A DNA stretch of 64,000 nucleotides from Methylocystis sp. IM3 (GTDB lineage Bacteria; Pseudomonadota; Alphaproteobacteria; Rhizobiales; Beijerinckiaceae): the NCBI RefSeq assembly GCF_038070105.1, contig NZ_JBBPBZ010000002.1, positions 1,748,001 to 1,812,000 on the forward strand, written 5' to 3'. Below are positions 8,499 to 15,728 of the stretch, in pieces (position 1 is the first letter of the stretch; every line of letters begins with the position of its first letter). Below the pieces are notes generated by a model. It was not told the DNA's origin. It saw only the letters and a list, made by a program, of their open reading frames with translations, and made no database searches. The position numbers and the translations under genes were made by a program.

Positions 8499-9314
8499 CT
8501 ATTCTTCCGTGAGAAAGCTCAGGCGCACCTGGCCAAGAACGCCGTAATCCGCTTCGACGGCATCGCCGGGTCCGATCTCCAGCGGGGTCATGCACGTCCC
8601 GGTGGTGATGATTTCCCCCTCCTTGAGGGTCAGGCCCAGCGACGACAGGCGGTTTGCGAGCCAGGTCAGCGCGACTCGCGGGTCTCCGAGCACCGCCGCC
8701 CCAACGCCGTCGCGCGTCCAGCAGTCGCCGCGCGCGGTAAGCACCTTTCCCGTCACCGCATGCCGGCTCAGATCGATGGCGCGCCAGACAGGGGGCGCTG
8801 CGGGACCGAGCACATATTGTCCGGCGCAGGCGTTGTCCGCGATGAGCTGGGCTTCGCCGGCTTTCTCGAAAACCGCGAATCGGGAGTCCGGCGCCTCCAG
8901 TCCGAGGTGCAGATCAGCGACGGCGGCCATCACTTCGTCCTGGCTGTAAGCCGTCTCCCGTGGCGGCAGGTCGCGCCCCATGAGAAATGCGAATTCCGGC
9001 TCGGCCACGCGCATGCGGTTGCCGAAAAGCGAAAGCGCCGCGCCGTCGGCAAAGACCTTTCCCGAGAGCAGCCGACCTGCGAGCGGTCCCGCAACCTGGA
9101 TATGGGCTTGCCCCACCGCGCTGGTCGCGGCAAGTTTCCAGCCGAGCACGCTGCGGCCCGATATTTCCGGCAACTGCGCCTGCGCAGCGTAGCCTTCCAG
9201 CGGAGTGGACGGCCGACACCCGGCCGGCAACTCGCGCAGCGTCTCTCCAGCCTGCCAATTCGCCCAGATGTGACGCGCAGCCTCTGCCGCCTTTTTCAAT
9301 TCATGAGTATCCAT
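8499..9314 (-). CDS. 2-keto-4-pentenoate hydratase-like protein (FAH superfamily)
   Basis: About 271 residues of the MhpD/fumarylacetoacetate-hydrolase fold. Visible family features are LGWKLAATSAVGQAH, the acidic metal-site segment EPEFAFLMG, DLHLGLEAPDSRF, and the C-terminal EIITTGTCMTPLEIGPGD. Classical members hydrate 2-hydroxypenta-2,4-dienoate in meta-cleavage of aromatics; others are decarboxylases or unknown hydratases. No aromatic-degradation genes are nearby, so the substrate is open. ATG 9314 was preferred; an in-frame ATG at 9362 would add 16 residues without a better ribosome-binding site. Confidence 0.8.
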   Translation of the reverse strand: MDTHELKKAAEAARHIWANWQAGETLRELPAGCRPSTPLEGYAAQAQLPEISGRSVLGWKLAATSAVGQAHIQVAGPLAGRLLSGKVFADGAALSLFGNRMRVAEPEFAFLMGRDLPPRETAYSQDEVMAAVADLHLGLEAPDSRFAVFEKAGEAQLIADNACAGQYVLGPAAPPVWRAIDLSRHAVTGKVLTARGDCWTRDGVGAAVLGDPRVALTWLANRLSSLGLTLKEGEIITTGTCMTPLEIGPGDAVEADYGVLGQVRLSFLTEE

Positions 9315-9466
9315 GGCCAGGAATGGGCCAGAGAATTCGACTTCGATCAAGCCCGCCGCCATTCGCGCGACCTTTGCAGTGAAGCATGCGCTTCCAGTCA
9401 GCGGCGGTTCATGTTCCCGAGCCCATAAAGAGGCGCGCGAAGAAGATTCGCGACTATCAGGAGACT

Positions 9467-9492
9467 GCCCGCCCGTCGTGGCGGGCTTTTTT
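9467..9492 (+). terminator. Plus-strand intrinsic terminator without an obvious gene
   Basis: GCCCGCC and GGCGGGC form a 7-bp GC stem with a 6-base loop, followed directly by six T. It points rightward, but the nearest gene to its left is on the minus strand, so it probably ends a short untranslated RNA or an antisense transcript starting inside 9315-9466. Confidence 0.65.
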
Positions 9493-9567
9493 GCGCGCGC
9501 CCGCGGTTGACCGCCTCGTCTTACCCGCGCCGCCGCGGCGGCTCGCAGTGCGCTCGTATGGGGAGAG

Positions 9568-9605
9568 AAAAGGCGGCCGGTTGAAGGGGACCTACACCGG
9601 CCGCC
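9568..9605 (-). terminator. Minus-strand hairpin with short U-tract
   Basis: GGCGGCCGGT and ACCGGCCGCC form a perfect 10-bp stem with a 14-base loop; on the minus strand TTTT follows. It could end a leftward transcript carrying the structured element at 9768-9843. Confidence 0.45.
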
Positions 9606-9767
9606 GCATGAAAGCCTTGTTGAAACGCCGGAAGGCTATCGTCCGCGCATTACGCCCCCGTGACACTCTCCAGGGCGCCGATCGTTTCGCTGCTCTTGGC
9701 GGAGGGCGGAGCGCGGGAGGTCGCCGCTGAGCGCAAATCCGGCGCGCGCCCGTCGCGCGTAGAACAA

Positions 9768-9843
9768 CCCATCCCGCTTGCAGGAGCGGGATGGGCTGCC
9801 ACACACGGCGGCGATGAAGCTGCCTGAGTCCGCCGTGTGGCAG
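9768..9843. ncRNA. Two abutting strong hairpins, possible structured RNA
   Basis: A perfect 11-bp stem (CCCATCCCGCT with AGCGGGATGGG, 6-base loop, 9768-9795) abuts a second stem (CTGCCACA-CACGGCGG with CCGCCGTGTGGCAG, 2-base bulge, 18-base loop, 9796-9843). The stretch 9493-9926 carries no credible gene. Strand is unknown; a leftward transcript would end at the hairpin 9568-9605. It matches no RNA family I can name, and a repetitive extragenic palindrome is an alternative. Confidence 0.35.
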
Positions 9844-9926
9844 GAAGCGTAATCCACTGCTGTTTCTATGAGTTTCTGGGTCGTTACCAGCCGCGTGGCC
9901 AAGCCTCGCGCTCAGAGGCGCAAGGC

Positions 9927-9957
9927 AAAAAAAATCGCGGCCGGAGAGACCGCGATT
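9927..9957 (-). terminator. Intrinsic terminator of the following minus-strand gene
   Basis: AATCGCGG and CCGCGATT form an 8-bp stem, followed on the minus strand by eight T. It ends the transcript of the exported repeat protein 26 bases upstream. Confidence 0.85.
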
Positions 9958-9982
9958 CTTTCAGCTCCAACCAGCGAAGTTC

Positions 9983-10306
9983 TCAGGGCGCGCTGAAGCT
10001 CAGCGGAATTTGAGCCTGAATGACGGTCGCCTTGTTGATCGCCTTGCCGCCCTCGGAGGTATTGCCGATGGTCTGGCTGACGTCCAGCTTCTGAGACAGG
10101 GACAGGGACGAACCCTGGTTGACCGGAACCTGCGCCTGAACAAACAGGCCCTTGTTGAGGGCAAAGCCGCCCTTCGAGGTGTCGCCGATCGACTGGGTCA
10201 GGCCGAACTGCTGGCCGAGCGAGGGGGTCGGCGTGCTGGAGCCGTCGGCAAGGGCGAAAACTGTCGAAAGGGCCAGAGCGGCCGGAACGAGCGCAATTTT
10301 CTTCAT
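9983..10306 (-). CDS. Exported protein with two 40-residue repeats
   Basis: A 107-residue protein: signal peptide (MKKIALVPAALALSTVFALA), then two homologous units. The first contains QSIGDTSKGGFALNKGLFVQ followed by AQVPV, the second QTIGNTSEGGKAINKATVIQ followed by AQIPL, with a QxxGLTQ / QKLDVSQ lead-in. The alternation of polar and hydrophobic residues suggests beta strands. GGAG precedes the start and a strong terminator follows, so it is a monocistronic, probably well-expressed envelope protein. I recognise no named family. Confidence 0.75.
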   Translation of the reverse strand: MKKIALVPAALALSTVFALADGSSTPTPSLGQQFGLTQSIGDTSKGGFALNKGLFVQAQVPVNQGSSLSLSQKLDVSQTIGNTSEGGKAINKATVIQAQIPLSFSAP

Positions 10307-10855
10307 CTAGCTATTCTCCGGGTGGTCAGCAGCTTCGGGGCCAACCTATCCCGGCGCGTGGATTATCATAGGCGCCCTTTCGGCTATTAAGGGGAAGCGC
10401 GTTGGCCAAAAGGACATGGTGGGTCCGTTACCCAAAAGGATAGCGGGAGGAACGGCCAACTCGTTGAAAAACGGGTGGCCGCTCCCACGCCAACCGGTCG
10501 AAGCTCCCGGACCGTCGCGCTGCGCAGGGAGTAGCTGCGCGTTAAGTCTCTACCAGACTGTTCTTGACCAGAAATTTCCCGAAGATTTCACCACCGGGAG
10601 ATTTCTGCGTCAGCCATTTCTTGACCGCTCGTCAAGGCTGATGGCTTCTGGACTCGTCCTGCGCCAGCGCCTCCGTCGAGTGCGCCGCCGCGCCGTGAGA
10701 ACGGGGCGGAGGGCTATCTTCCGCTAAGTGCGTCTGTTAGGCTAAAGCTTTGTGGGTTCGCGTGATTTGTCTTTATGTCCGCTGTTTGTGACTGCGGCGC
10801 CGCCGGATAATTCACGCGAACCGTAGCCGCGGCAAATGCTTCGGGAGAGGGAAAA
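10307..10855. other. Long intergenic region with a spaced inverted repeat
   Basis: About 550 bases between divergent genes with no supportable coding region. Its right end carries GGTTCGCGTGA (10755-10765) and its exact complement TCACGCGAACC (10812-10822), 46 bases apart and just upstream of the DUF2092 gene. They could be paired regulator sites with DNA looping or the base of a leader RNA stem. A smaller hairpin (TTGAC with GTCAA) lies near 10622-10636. Confidence 0.4.
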
Positions 10856-11644
10856 ATGAAGGCAATCTGGAAAGCTCTGATGGGCGCGGTCTGCGCTGCG
10901 GGTCTTTTGTCCGCAGCTCATGCCGAAACGCCATCCACGCCGCCGTCGACGGTTTCGCCTGCCGCCATTGCGCCTGCGGCTCTCGATATACTGAAGGGAA
11001 TGAGCGAGACGCTCGCCAAGGCGAATTCGCTGTCCGTCAAAATCCGACGCTCCTTCGACGAGCCTGCTTCGAACGGACAGCCGCTTTTTTACATGATCGA
11101 CTCCAATGTGAGCCTCCAGCGGCCAGACAAATTGAAGGTTGTGGTGCTCGGCGACGGGCCTCCTTCCGAATTTTATTACGATGGCAAGGAGTTTGCCGTT
11201 TATCTTCCGGCCGCCAACATGATCGCCGTGGAGACGGCGCCGCCACATCTCGAACAAATGCTCGAAGCGGCGTACGACAAGGCGGGCATCTATTTCCCCT
11301 TCGTCGACTTCATTGTCGCCGACCCCTATGCGGCCATAACGGAAAAGCTGACATCGGCCTTCGTCGTCGGCCGATCCAACGCCGTGGGCGGGACGGCGAC
11401 GGACGTCGTGGCGATCTCAAATCCGGACTTCCACGCGCAGCTCTGGATCGGCGCGAAAGACAAGCTGCCGCGGCTCGTGTGGATCACGCCGGTGAACGGC
11501 AAGGAAAAATCGCGCAGCATGATTGAATTCTCGAACTGGGAAATCAACCCGGCCCGTCTGAAACTCGCGCGCGCGCCCGGCGCGGCCAAGGCAGGTCGCA
11601 TCAAATTCGAAAAGCCCGGCGAAACCGCGCCCGCCAAACACTAA
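10856..11644 (+). CDS. DUF2092 family periplasmic protein
   Basis: 262 residues with a signal peptide (MKAIWKALMGAVCAAGLLSAAHA) and a mature domain of the DUF2092 family, related in fold to lipoprotein-carrier LolA/LolB: LDILKGMSETLAKANSLSVK, then DKLKVVVLGDGPPSEFYYDG and IEFSNWEINP. GGAGAGG precedes the start. The next gene, for a Gly-rich exported protein, follows after 22 bases with its own ribosome-binding site, so the two form an operon; this pairing suggests that the DUF2092 protein handles or delivers a hydrophobic envelope component. Function is not established. Confidence 0.8.
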   Translation: MKAIWKALMGAVCAAGLLSAAHAETPSTPPSTVSPAAIAPAALDILKGMSETLAKANSLSVKIRRSFDEPASNGQPLFYMIDSNVSLQRPDKLKVVVLGDGPPSEFYYDGKEFAVYLPAANMIAVETAPPHLEQMLEAAYDKAGIYFPFVDFIVADPYAAITEKLTSAFVVGRSNAVGGTATDVVAISNPDFHAQLWIGAKDKLPRLVWITPVNGKEKSRSMIEFSNWEINPARLKLARAPGAAKAGRIKFEKPGETAPAKH

Positions 11645-11666
11645 ACGTCACGCGAGGGAGATCACG

Positions 11667-12152
11667 ATGAACAGGATCATTTTTCGGGCGTTCGTCGCCG
11701 TAGCGATCGGACTTTCGATTTCACCCGCGCATGCATGGAGAGGCGGCTTCGGCGGCGGCGGTTTTGTCGCGCGGGGGCCCAACGGCGGCTTCGCGGCTGG
11801 CGGCTGGCATGGTGGCGGCGCGGCTGGCTGGGGTGGCACCTGGCACGGGGACGGCTATCACGCCGCCGGCGCCTGGGGCGGCTACGGCTACCATGGACCC
11901 GTCGTCGTCAATAGCTACTACGGCGCGGGTTGTTATGCTTGTGGCGCAGCGGCCGCCGGAGCCGTTGTCGGGGCGGCCGCAGTCACCGCCGCCGCGCGCA
12001 ACTATGCGATCGGCGCCACATTGGCGACGCTCCCCGGCGGCTGCGTCAATCGCATCGTGAATGGCGACGCCTTCTATGTCTGCGACGGGGCCTGGCTCGC
12101 TCCCCGCTATGGGAACAATGGGGTCTATTACGTCGTCGTCACCCCGATGTAA
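11667..12152 (+). CDS. Gly/His/Tyr-rich exported protein
   Basis: 161 residues: signal peptide (MNRIIFRAFVAVAIGLSISPAHA), a Gly-rich region with repeated GGWHGG, GTWHGDGYH and GYGYHGP motifs (about residues 25-75), an Ala-rich hydrophobic segment (AAAAGAVVGAAAVTAAA) and a C-terminal domain with three or four Cys (GCYACG, GGCVNR, FYVCDG). The last part, CVNRIVNGDAFYVCDGAWLAPRYG, resembles a domain seen at the ends of many small exported Hyphomicrobiales proteins. Second gene of the DUF2092 operon. Confidence 0.75.
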   Translation: MNRIIFRAFVAVAIGLSISPAHAWRGGFGGGGFVARGPNGGFAAGGWHGGGAAGWGGTWHGDGYHAAGAWGGYGYHGPVVVNSYYGAGCYACGAAAAGAVVGAAAVTAAARNYAIGATLATLPGGCVNRIVNGDAFYVCDGAWLAPRYGNNGVYYVVVTPM

Positions 12153-12285
12153 GCGGGCAAAAAAACTTCCGGGCCCGCGCTCGAACATGGTCGCGGGCCG
12201 TCAATTCACGCCGGGACTGCGATCCACGCAGGGCGCGCGAGGGCAGCCCGCTCAGGCCCTAGCCGCAAGAGCTTGATCAGAAACC

Positions 12286-12582
12286 CTAGCCGATCGTCAT
12301 CCACTCGGCGAGAAGGCCGATGTCGATGATGAAACCCGCCATCGCCAGCCCGGCCGCAAAGGGCAGGGATTCGCCCATCAGGCCGAGAGCGAGCGCCGGG
12401 ACGGTCAGCCAGAAGAAAACGAGGTCGAAGGGCAGGAGGCCGTTGCGGAAGATCGACAGCGTCACGATCCAGAACAGCGCCTGCGCCAGAGCGATTGCAA
12501 TAACGACCGCACGGACGAGGAGCGATGAGCCGGGGCTTCGACCTTCGCCAGCCCGATTCGGAAAACCGGCGCGATTTGGCAT
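12286..12582 (-). CDS. Small three-helix membrane protein in the cysE-cysK operon
   Basis: 98 residues with a short Arg/Pro-rich head and three hydrophobic stretches (about 22-46, 52-70 and 73-95). The ATG is preceded by GAGGA and lies 14 bases after cysK, so it is co-transcribed with cysE and cysK. No family recognised. Given its place it might serve sulfide, thiosulfate or cysteine transport or membrane anchoring of the pathway, but that is inference from position only. Confidence 0.6.
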   Translation of the reverse strand: MPNRAGFPNRAGEGRSPGSSLLVRAVVIAIALAQALFWIVTLSIFRNGLLPFDLVFFWLTVPALALGLMGESLPFAAGLAMAGFIIDIGLLAEWMTIG

Positions 12583-12596
12583 CAGCGTATCCTCGC

Positions 12597-13580
12597 CTAA
12601 AAGCCTTCGAACAGCGCGGTCGAGAGATAACGCTCGGCGAAAGAGGGGATGACCACGACGATGTTCTTGCCCTCGGCCTCTGGCCTCGCGCCGATTTCCA
12701 GAGCGGCGGCGAGGGCGGCGCCCGACGAGACGCCGATCGGCGCGCCTTCGAGCCGCGCGGCGAGGCGGGCCGTTTCAAAAGCCGTGTGATTGCCGATGGC
12801 GACGATTTCGTCGATCACGCTGCGATCGAGAACGGCCGGCACGAATCCGGCGCCGACGCCCTGAATCTTGTGCGGCCCTGGCGGGCGGCCGGAGAGAACG
12901 GCGGAGTCCTCAGGCTCCACGGCGACGACGCGCAGGCCGGGGCGGCGCGGCTTCAGCGCGTGACCCACGCCCGTGATCGTGCCGCCGGTGCCGACGCCCG
13001 CGACGAAATAATCGATGGCTCCCTTTGTATCGTTCCAGATTTCCTCCGCCGTGGTGAGGCGGTGACACTCGGGATTGGCGGCGTTCTCGAATTGTCGCGG
13101 AATGACGGCGTCGGGGTTTTTCGAGACCAGCTCGTCGGCTTTGGCGAGCGCGCCCTTCATGCCCTGCGAGGCGGGCGTCAACACGAGTTCGGCGCCGAGC
13201 AGCGCGAGCATCTTGCGCCGTTCGAGCGACATGGACTCCGGCATGACGAGGATGAGCTTGTAGCCGCGCGCGGCGGCGACGAAGGCGAGCGCAATGCCGG
13301 TGTTGCCCGAGGTCGGCTCGATCAGCACGCTGCGGCCGGGCGCAATGCGGCCATCCGCTTCGAGCCTGTCGATCATGGCGACGCCGATGCGGTCCTTGAC
13401 GCTGGAAAGCGGATTGAAGAATTCGAGTTTCGCCAGAATATGCGCCTTCACGCCTTTGGCTTGCGCGATGCGGTCGAGCCGCACGAGAGGCGTGTCGCCG
13501 GTTGTCTCTGTGATGGAACCGTAGATGCGTCCCCTTCCTGGCCGGGCCGCCGGCATGAAACGCGCGTCATGGATCGTCAT
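12597..13580 (-). CDS. cysK: Cysteine synthase (O-acetylserine sulfhydrylase)
   Basis: PLP enzyme (fold type II) that makes cysteine from O-acetylserine and sulfide in the cytoplasm. 327 residues, the usual length plus about 15 at the N-terminus. Lys62 in NPLSSVKDR holds [11 protein letters not shown] binds the substrate carboxylate, and [10 protein letters not shown] binds the PLP phosphate. It lies 50 bases downstream of cysE on the same strand, so O-acetylserine is made by the neighbour. The divergent operon encodes an encapsulated cysteine desulfurase, which would consume the product. Confidence 0.95.
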   Translation of the reverse strand: MTIHDARFMPAARPGRGRIYGSITETTGDTPLVRLDRIAQAKGVKAHILAKLEFFNPLSSVKDRIGVAMIDRLEADGRIAPGRSVLIEPTSGNTGIALAFVAAARGYKLILVMPESMSLERRKMLALLGAELVLTPASQGMKGALAKADELVSKNPDAVIPRQFENAANPECHRLTTAEEIWNDTKGAIDYFVAGVGTGGTITGVGHALKPRRPGLRVVAVEPEDSAVLSGRPPGPHKIQGVGAGFVPAVLDRSVIDEIVAIGNHTAFETARLAARLEGAPIGVSSGAALAAALEIGARPEAEGKNIVVVIPSFAERYLSTALFEGF

Positions 13581-13630
13581 GGGACCGTCCTTTCGTGGAG
13601 TTGCTCAGGTCCGCCGTCTTTCGGATCGCC

Positions 13631-14575
13631 TCAAATCCCCGCGCCGTGGTCGAACGCTTCCACATGCGCTTTCGCCTGGGTGATGTTGCTGCCGGGCGGC
13701 ACGCTGTGGGTGAGCCACACATTGCCGCCGATGGTGGAGCCGCGCCCGATGGTGATGCGCCCGAGCACCGTGGCGCCGGCGTAGATCACCACGTCGTCCT
13801 CGATGATCGGATGGCGCGGCTTGCCCTTTTCGAGCGCGCCGTTTTCATCGACGTTGAATCGCTTCGCGCCGAGCGTCACCGCTTGATAGAGCCGCACGCC
13901 TTTGCCGATGATCGCGGTCTCGCCGATCACGACGCCGGTGCCGTGATCGATGAAGAAGCCGTCGTCGATCGTCGCGCCCGGATGGATGTCGATGCCGGTC
14001 TCCGCATGAGCGATCTCGGCCACGATGCGGGCGATCATCGGCGCCCCCAGACGGTAGAGCCGGTGCGCGAGCCGATGCCGGATCAGGGCAAGGACGCCGG
14101 GATAGCAGAAAATCACCTCGTCGACGCTCTTCGCGGCCGGATCGCCCAGATAGGCGGCGTTCACATCGGTATCGAGCTGCGCGCGGATGCGCGGCAAAGC
14201 TTCAATGAATTCTTCGGCGATTTCGGTCGCGCGCAGCGCCGCCGCCTCTTCCGACGCGTCGGCGAGAAACAGCCTCACTTCCCGGCGGATCTGCTCACGC
14301 AGCGCGAGAAAAAGTCGCTCGAGCTGGCGCGCCAGCTGATGGTCCGACGCATGAAACTGCTCGTCCGGCGGGCCGAAATGCCGCGGATAAAGAATTGCGG
14401 CGAGATCGCCGAGGAGTTTCGCGACGACGGCGCGGGAGGGCAGCTCGGGCGGGAAGACGCCATTCCCGTAGCGCCGCGCCTGGGAGGCTTTGCGCAGAGA
14501 ACCGAGATCTGACACGACGCTTTGAAATCGCAGACGTTCGGGCCCTGTGACCACCGTTTCGAGCATATTGGCCAT
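13631..14575 (-). CDS. cysE: Serine O-acetyltransferase (EpsC/CysE type)
   Basis: Acetylates serine with acetyl-CoA to give O-acetylserine. About 314 residues: a helical N-terminal part, then a left-handed beta-helix of hexapeptide repeats from about residue 200 (IDIHPGATIDDGFFIDHG, VVIGETAIIGKGVRLYQAVT, then DDVVIYAGATVLGRITIG). The DHGTG and HP motifs around the active site are intact. The long N-terminal domain matches the EpsC/SrpH-like branch that typically accompanies family 2A encapsulins, rather than enteric CysE. Start uncertain: TTG 14599, ATG 14575 or ATG 14566; the last two have better spacing to purine-rich sites. First gene of the cysE-cysK-membrane protein operon. Confidence 0.92.
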   Translation of the reverse strand: MANMLETVVTGPERLRFQSVVSDLGSLRKASQARRYGNGVFPPELPSRAVVAKLLGDLAAILYPRHFGPPDEQFHASDHQLARQLERLFLALREQIRREVRLFLADASEEAAALRATEIAEEFIEALPRIRAQLDTDVNAAYLGDPAAKSVDEVIFCYPGVLALIRHRLAHRLYRLGAPMIARIVAEIAHAETGIDIHPGATIDDGFFIDHGTGVVIGETAIIGKGVRLYQAVTLGAKRFNVDENGALEKGKPRHPIIEDDVVIYAGATVLGRITIGRGSTIGGNVWLTHSVPPGSNITQAKAHVEAFDHGAGI

Positions 14576-14613
14576 CTCTTCGAAATTCTCCCTGAACAAG
14601 GCCGACAGGCGTC

Positions 14614-14642
14614 TTTACTGCATAAGCTTGGTAGACTATAGG
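14614..14642 (+). promoter_or_regulatory. Putative promoter of the encapsulin operon
   Basis: TTTACT (14614-14619), 17 bases, TATAGG (14637-14642) in the short region between divergent cysE and the encapsulin gene. On the minus strand TATAGT overlaps the same bases as a candidate -10 for cysE, so the two promoters appear to interleave. Expected start site is near 14650. Confidence 0.45.
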
Positions 14643-14646
14643 GAAT

Positions 14647-14660
14647 AAATCAATTGATTT
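14647..14660. promoter_or_regulatory. Perfect 14-bp palindrome, candidate Rrf2 operator
   Basis: AAATCAATTGATTT reads the same on both strands and lies on the expected transcription start of the encapsulin operon and just upstream of the cysE promoter. The third gene of the operon encodes an Rrf2-family regulator, whose members bind AT-rich dyads, so autoregulation of both operons from one site is a reasonable inference. Confidence 0.45.
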
Positions 14661-14707
14661 TTCGTTCCGCGGAATTTTCCCGGCGCGGGCGATTTCAAGG
14701 AGAGCGC

Positions 14708-15655
14708 ATGACGACAGAACCTGAAGTTCGCAAAACGTTGAGCGAGGCGGCCGCGCGCCAGCTCGCCAACGCCACGAAAACGCGCCCGCAATGGTCGGGC
14801 ATCACGCCGAGGTGGCTCGTTTCCTTCCTGCCGTGGGTCCCGGTCGAAGCCGGCATCTATCGCTTGAACCGCGTCAAGGAATCATCCGCGCTCACGGACG
14901 CCGACGTGCAATGCAGTCCGGCGCGCGATCGCGACGCCGATCTGCCCGAGACCTTCGTCGACTATGAGGACGCGCCGCGCGAATATTCGATGAACGCGGT
15001 GACGACGGTGCTCGACGTGCAGACCCGCGTCTCCGATCTCTACAATCATCCTTACGATCAGATACAGGAGCAAGTGCGTCTTCTCACCGAGAAGGTGAAG
15101 GAGAAGCAGGAGGCCGAGCTCATCAACAATGCGGAGTATGGCTTTCTCGCCAATGCGCATTCCTCGATGAAGATCGCGACGCGCAAGGGCCCGCCGACGC
15201 CCGACGATCTCGACGAGCTGATTTCGCGCGTTTGGAAGGAGCCGGCCTTCTTCCTCGCGCATCCGCGCGCCATCGCGGCCTTCGGGCGCGAATGCACGCG
15301 CCGCGGGGTGCCGCCGCCGACCGTGACGCTATTTGGTTCGCCCTTCCTCACCTGGCGCGGCTTGCCGCTCGTGCCGAGCGACAAGCTCTACATCGACGAG
15401 AACGGCAAGACCAACATCCTGCTGTTGCGCACCGGCGAGAAGAAGCAGGGCGTGATCGGCCTGTTCCAGCCCGGCGTGCCGGGCGAGGTGGCGCCGAGCC
15501 TGTCGGTTCGCTTCATGGGCATCAACCGCAAGGCGATCGCGTCCTATCTGATCTCGCTCTACTGCTCGGCCGCCGTGTTGACGCATGACGCGCTCGGCGT
15601 GCTCGAGGACGTCGATGTGAGCAAATTCCACGACTATGACGACAAGCGCGTCTGA
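14708..15655 (+). CDS. Family 2A encapsulin shell protein
   Basis: 315-residue HK97-fold shell protein of the family 2A encapsulins (SrpI-like), which self-assemble into closed nanocompartments. AAGGAG precedes the ATG at 14708. Recognisable regions: the N-terminal arm SEAAARQLANATKTRPQWSG, ITPRWLVSFLPWVPVEAGIY, the long helix DLYNHPYDQIQEQVRLLTEK with EKQEAELINN, the DLDELISRVWKEPAFFLAHP segment and GLFQPGVPGEVAPSLSVRFM near the C-terminus. There is no inserted cyclic-nucleotide-binding domain, which separates it from family 2B. The next gene encodes the classic 2A cargo, a cysteine desulfurase, and the flanking genes are all sulfur metabolism. Known 2A shells are sulfur-starvation responsive in cyanobacteria; the same trigger here is inference. 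Confidence 0.93.
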   Translation: MTTEPEVRKTLSEAAARQLANATKTRPQWSGITPRWLVSFLPWVPVEAGIYRLNRVKESSALTDADVQCSPARDRDADLPETFVDYEDAPREYSMNAVTTVLDVQTRVSDLYNHPYDQIQEQVRLLTEKVKEKQEAELINNAEYGFLANAHSSMKIATRKGPPTPDDLDELISRVWKEPAFFLAHPRAIAAFGRECTRRGVPPPTVTLFGSPFLTWRGLPLVPSDKLYIDENGKTNILLLRTGEKKQGVIGLFQPGVPGEVAPSLSVRFMGINRKAIASYLISLYCSAAVLTHDALGVLEDVDVSKFHDYDDKRV

Positions 15656-15675
15656 CGCGCCGAGCCATGAACAAC

Positions 15676-15699
15676 GCCGGCGGCGTCTCCGCCGCCGGC
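15676..15699 (+). other. Intercistronic 10-bp hairpin between shell and cargo genes
   Basis: GCCGGCGGCG and CGCCGCCGGC pair perfectly around the tetraloop TCTC, followed by CCTTGTCAATTTTCG. It could partly terminate transcription or protect the 3' end of the shell message, lowering cargo relative to shell. Confidence 0.6.
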
Positions 15700-15728
15700 C
15701 CTTGTCAATTTTCGAGGAAGCCGAGCCC

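Noticed and set aside
10416..10727. 103-codon plus-strand frame in the long intergenic region
   Set aside because: Composition is Arg/Leu/Ser-rich, there is no ribosome-binding site, and no protein-like pattern is visible.
14708..15655. Shell gene as a prophage major capsid protein
   Set aside because: The HK97 fold is shared, but no portal, protease, terminase or tail genes are near, and the adjacent cargo and sulfur genes fit family 2A encapsulins.
15636..15728. Upstream ATG of the cargo gene overlapping the shell gene
   Set aside because: The extra 31 residues are mostly an Arg-run translated from the intercistronic hairpin, and the site has no ribosome-binding sequence; ATG 15729 does.
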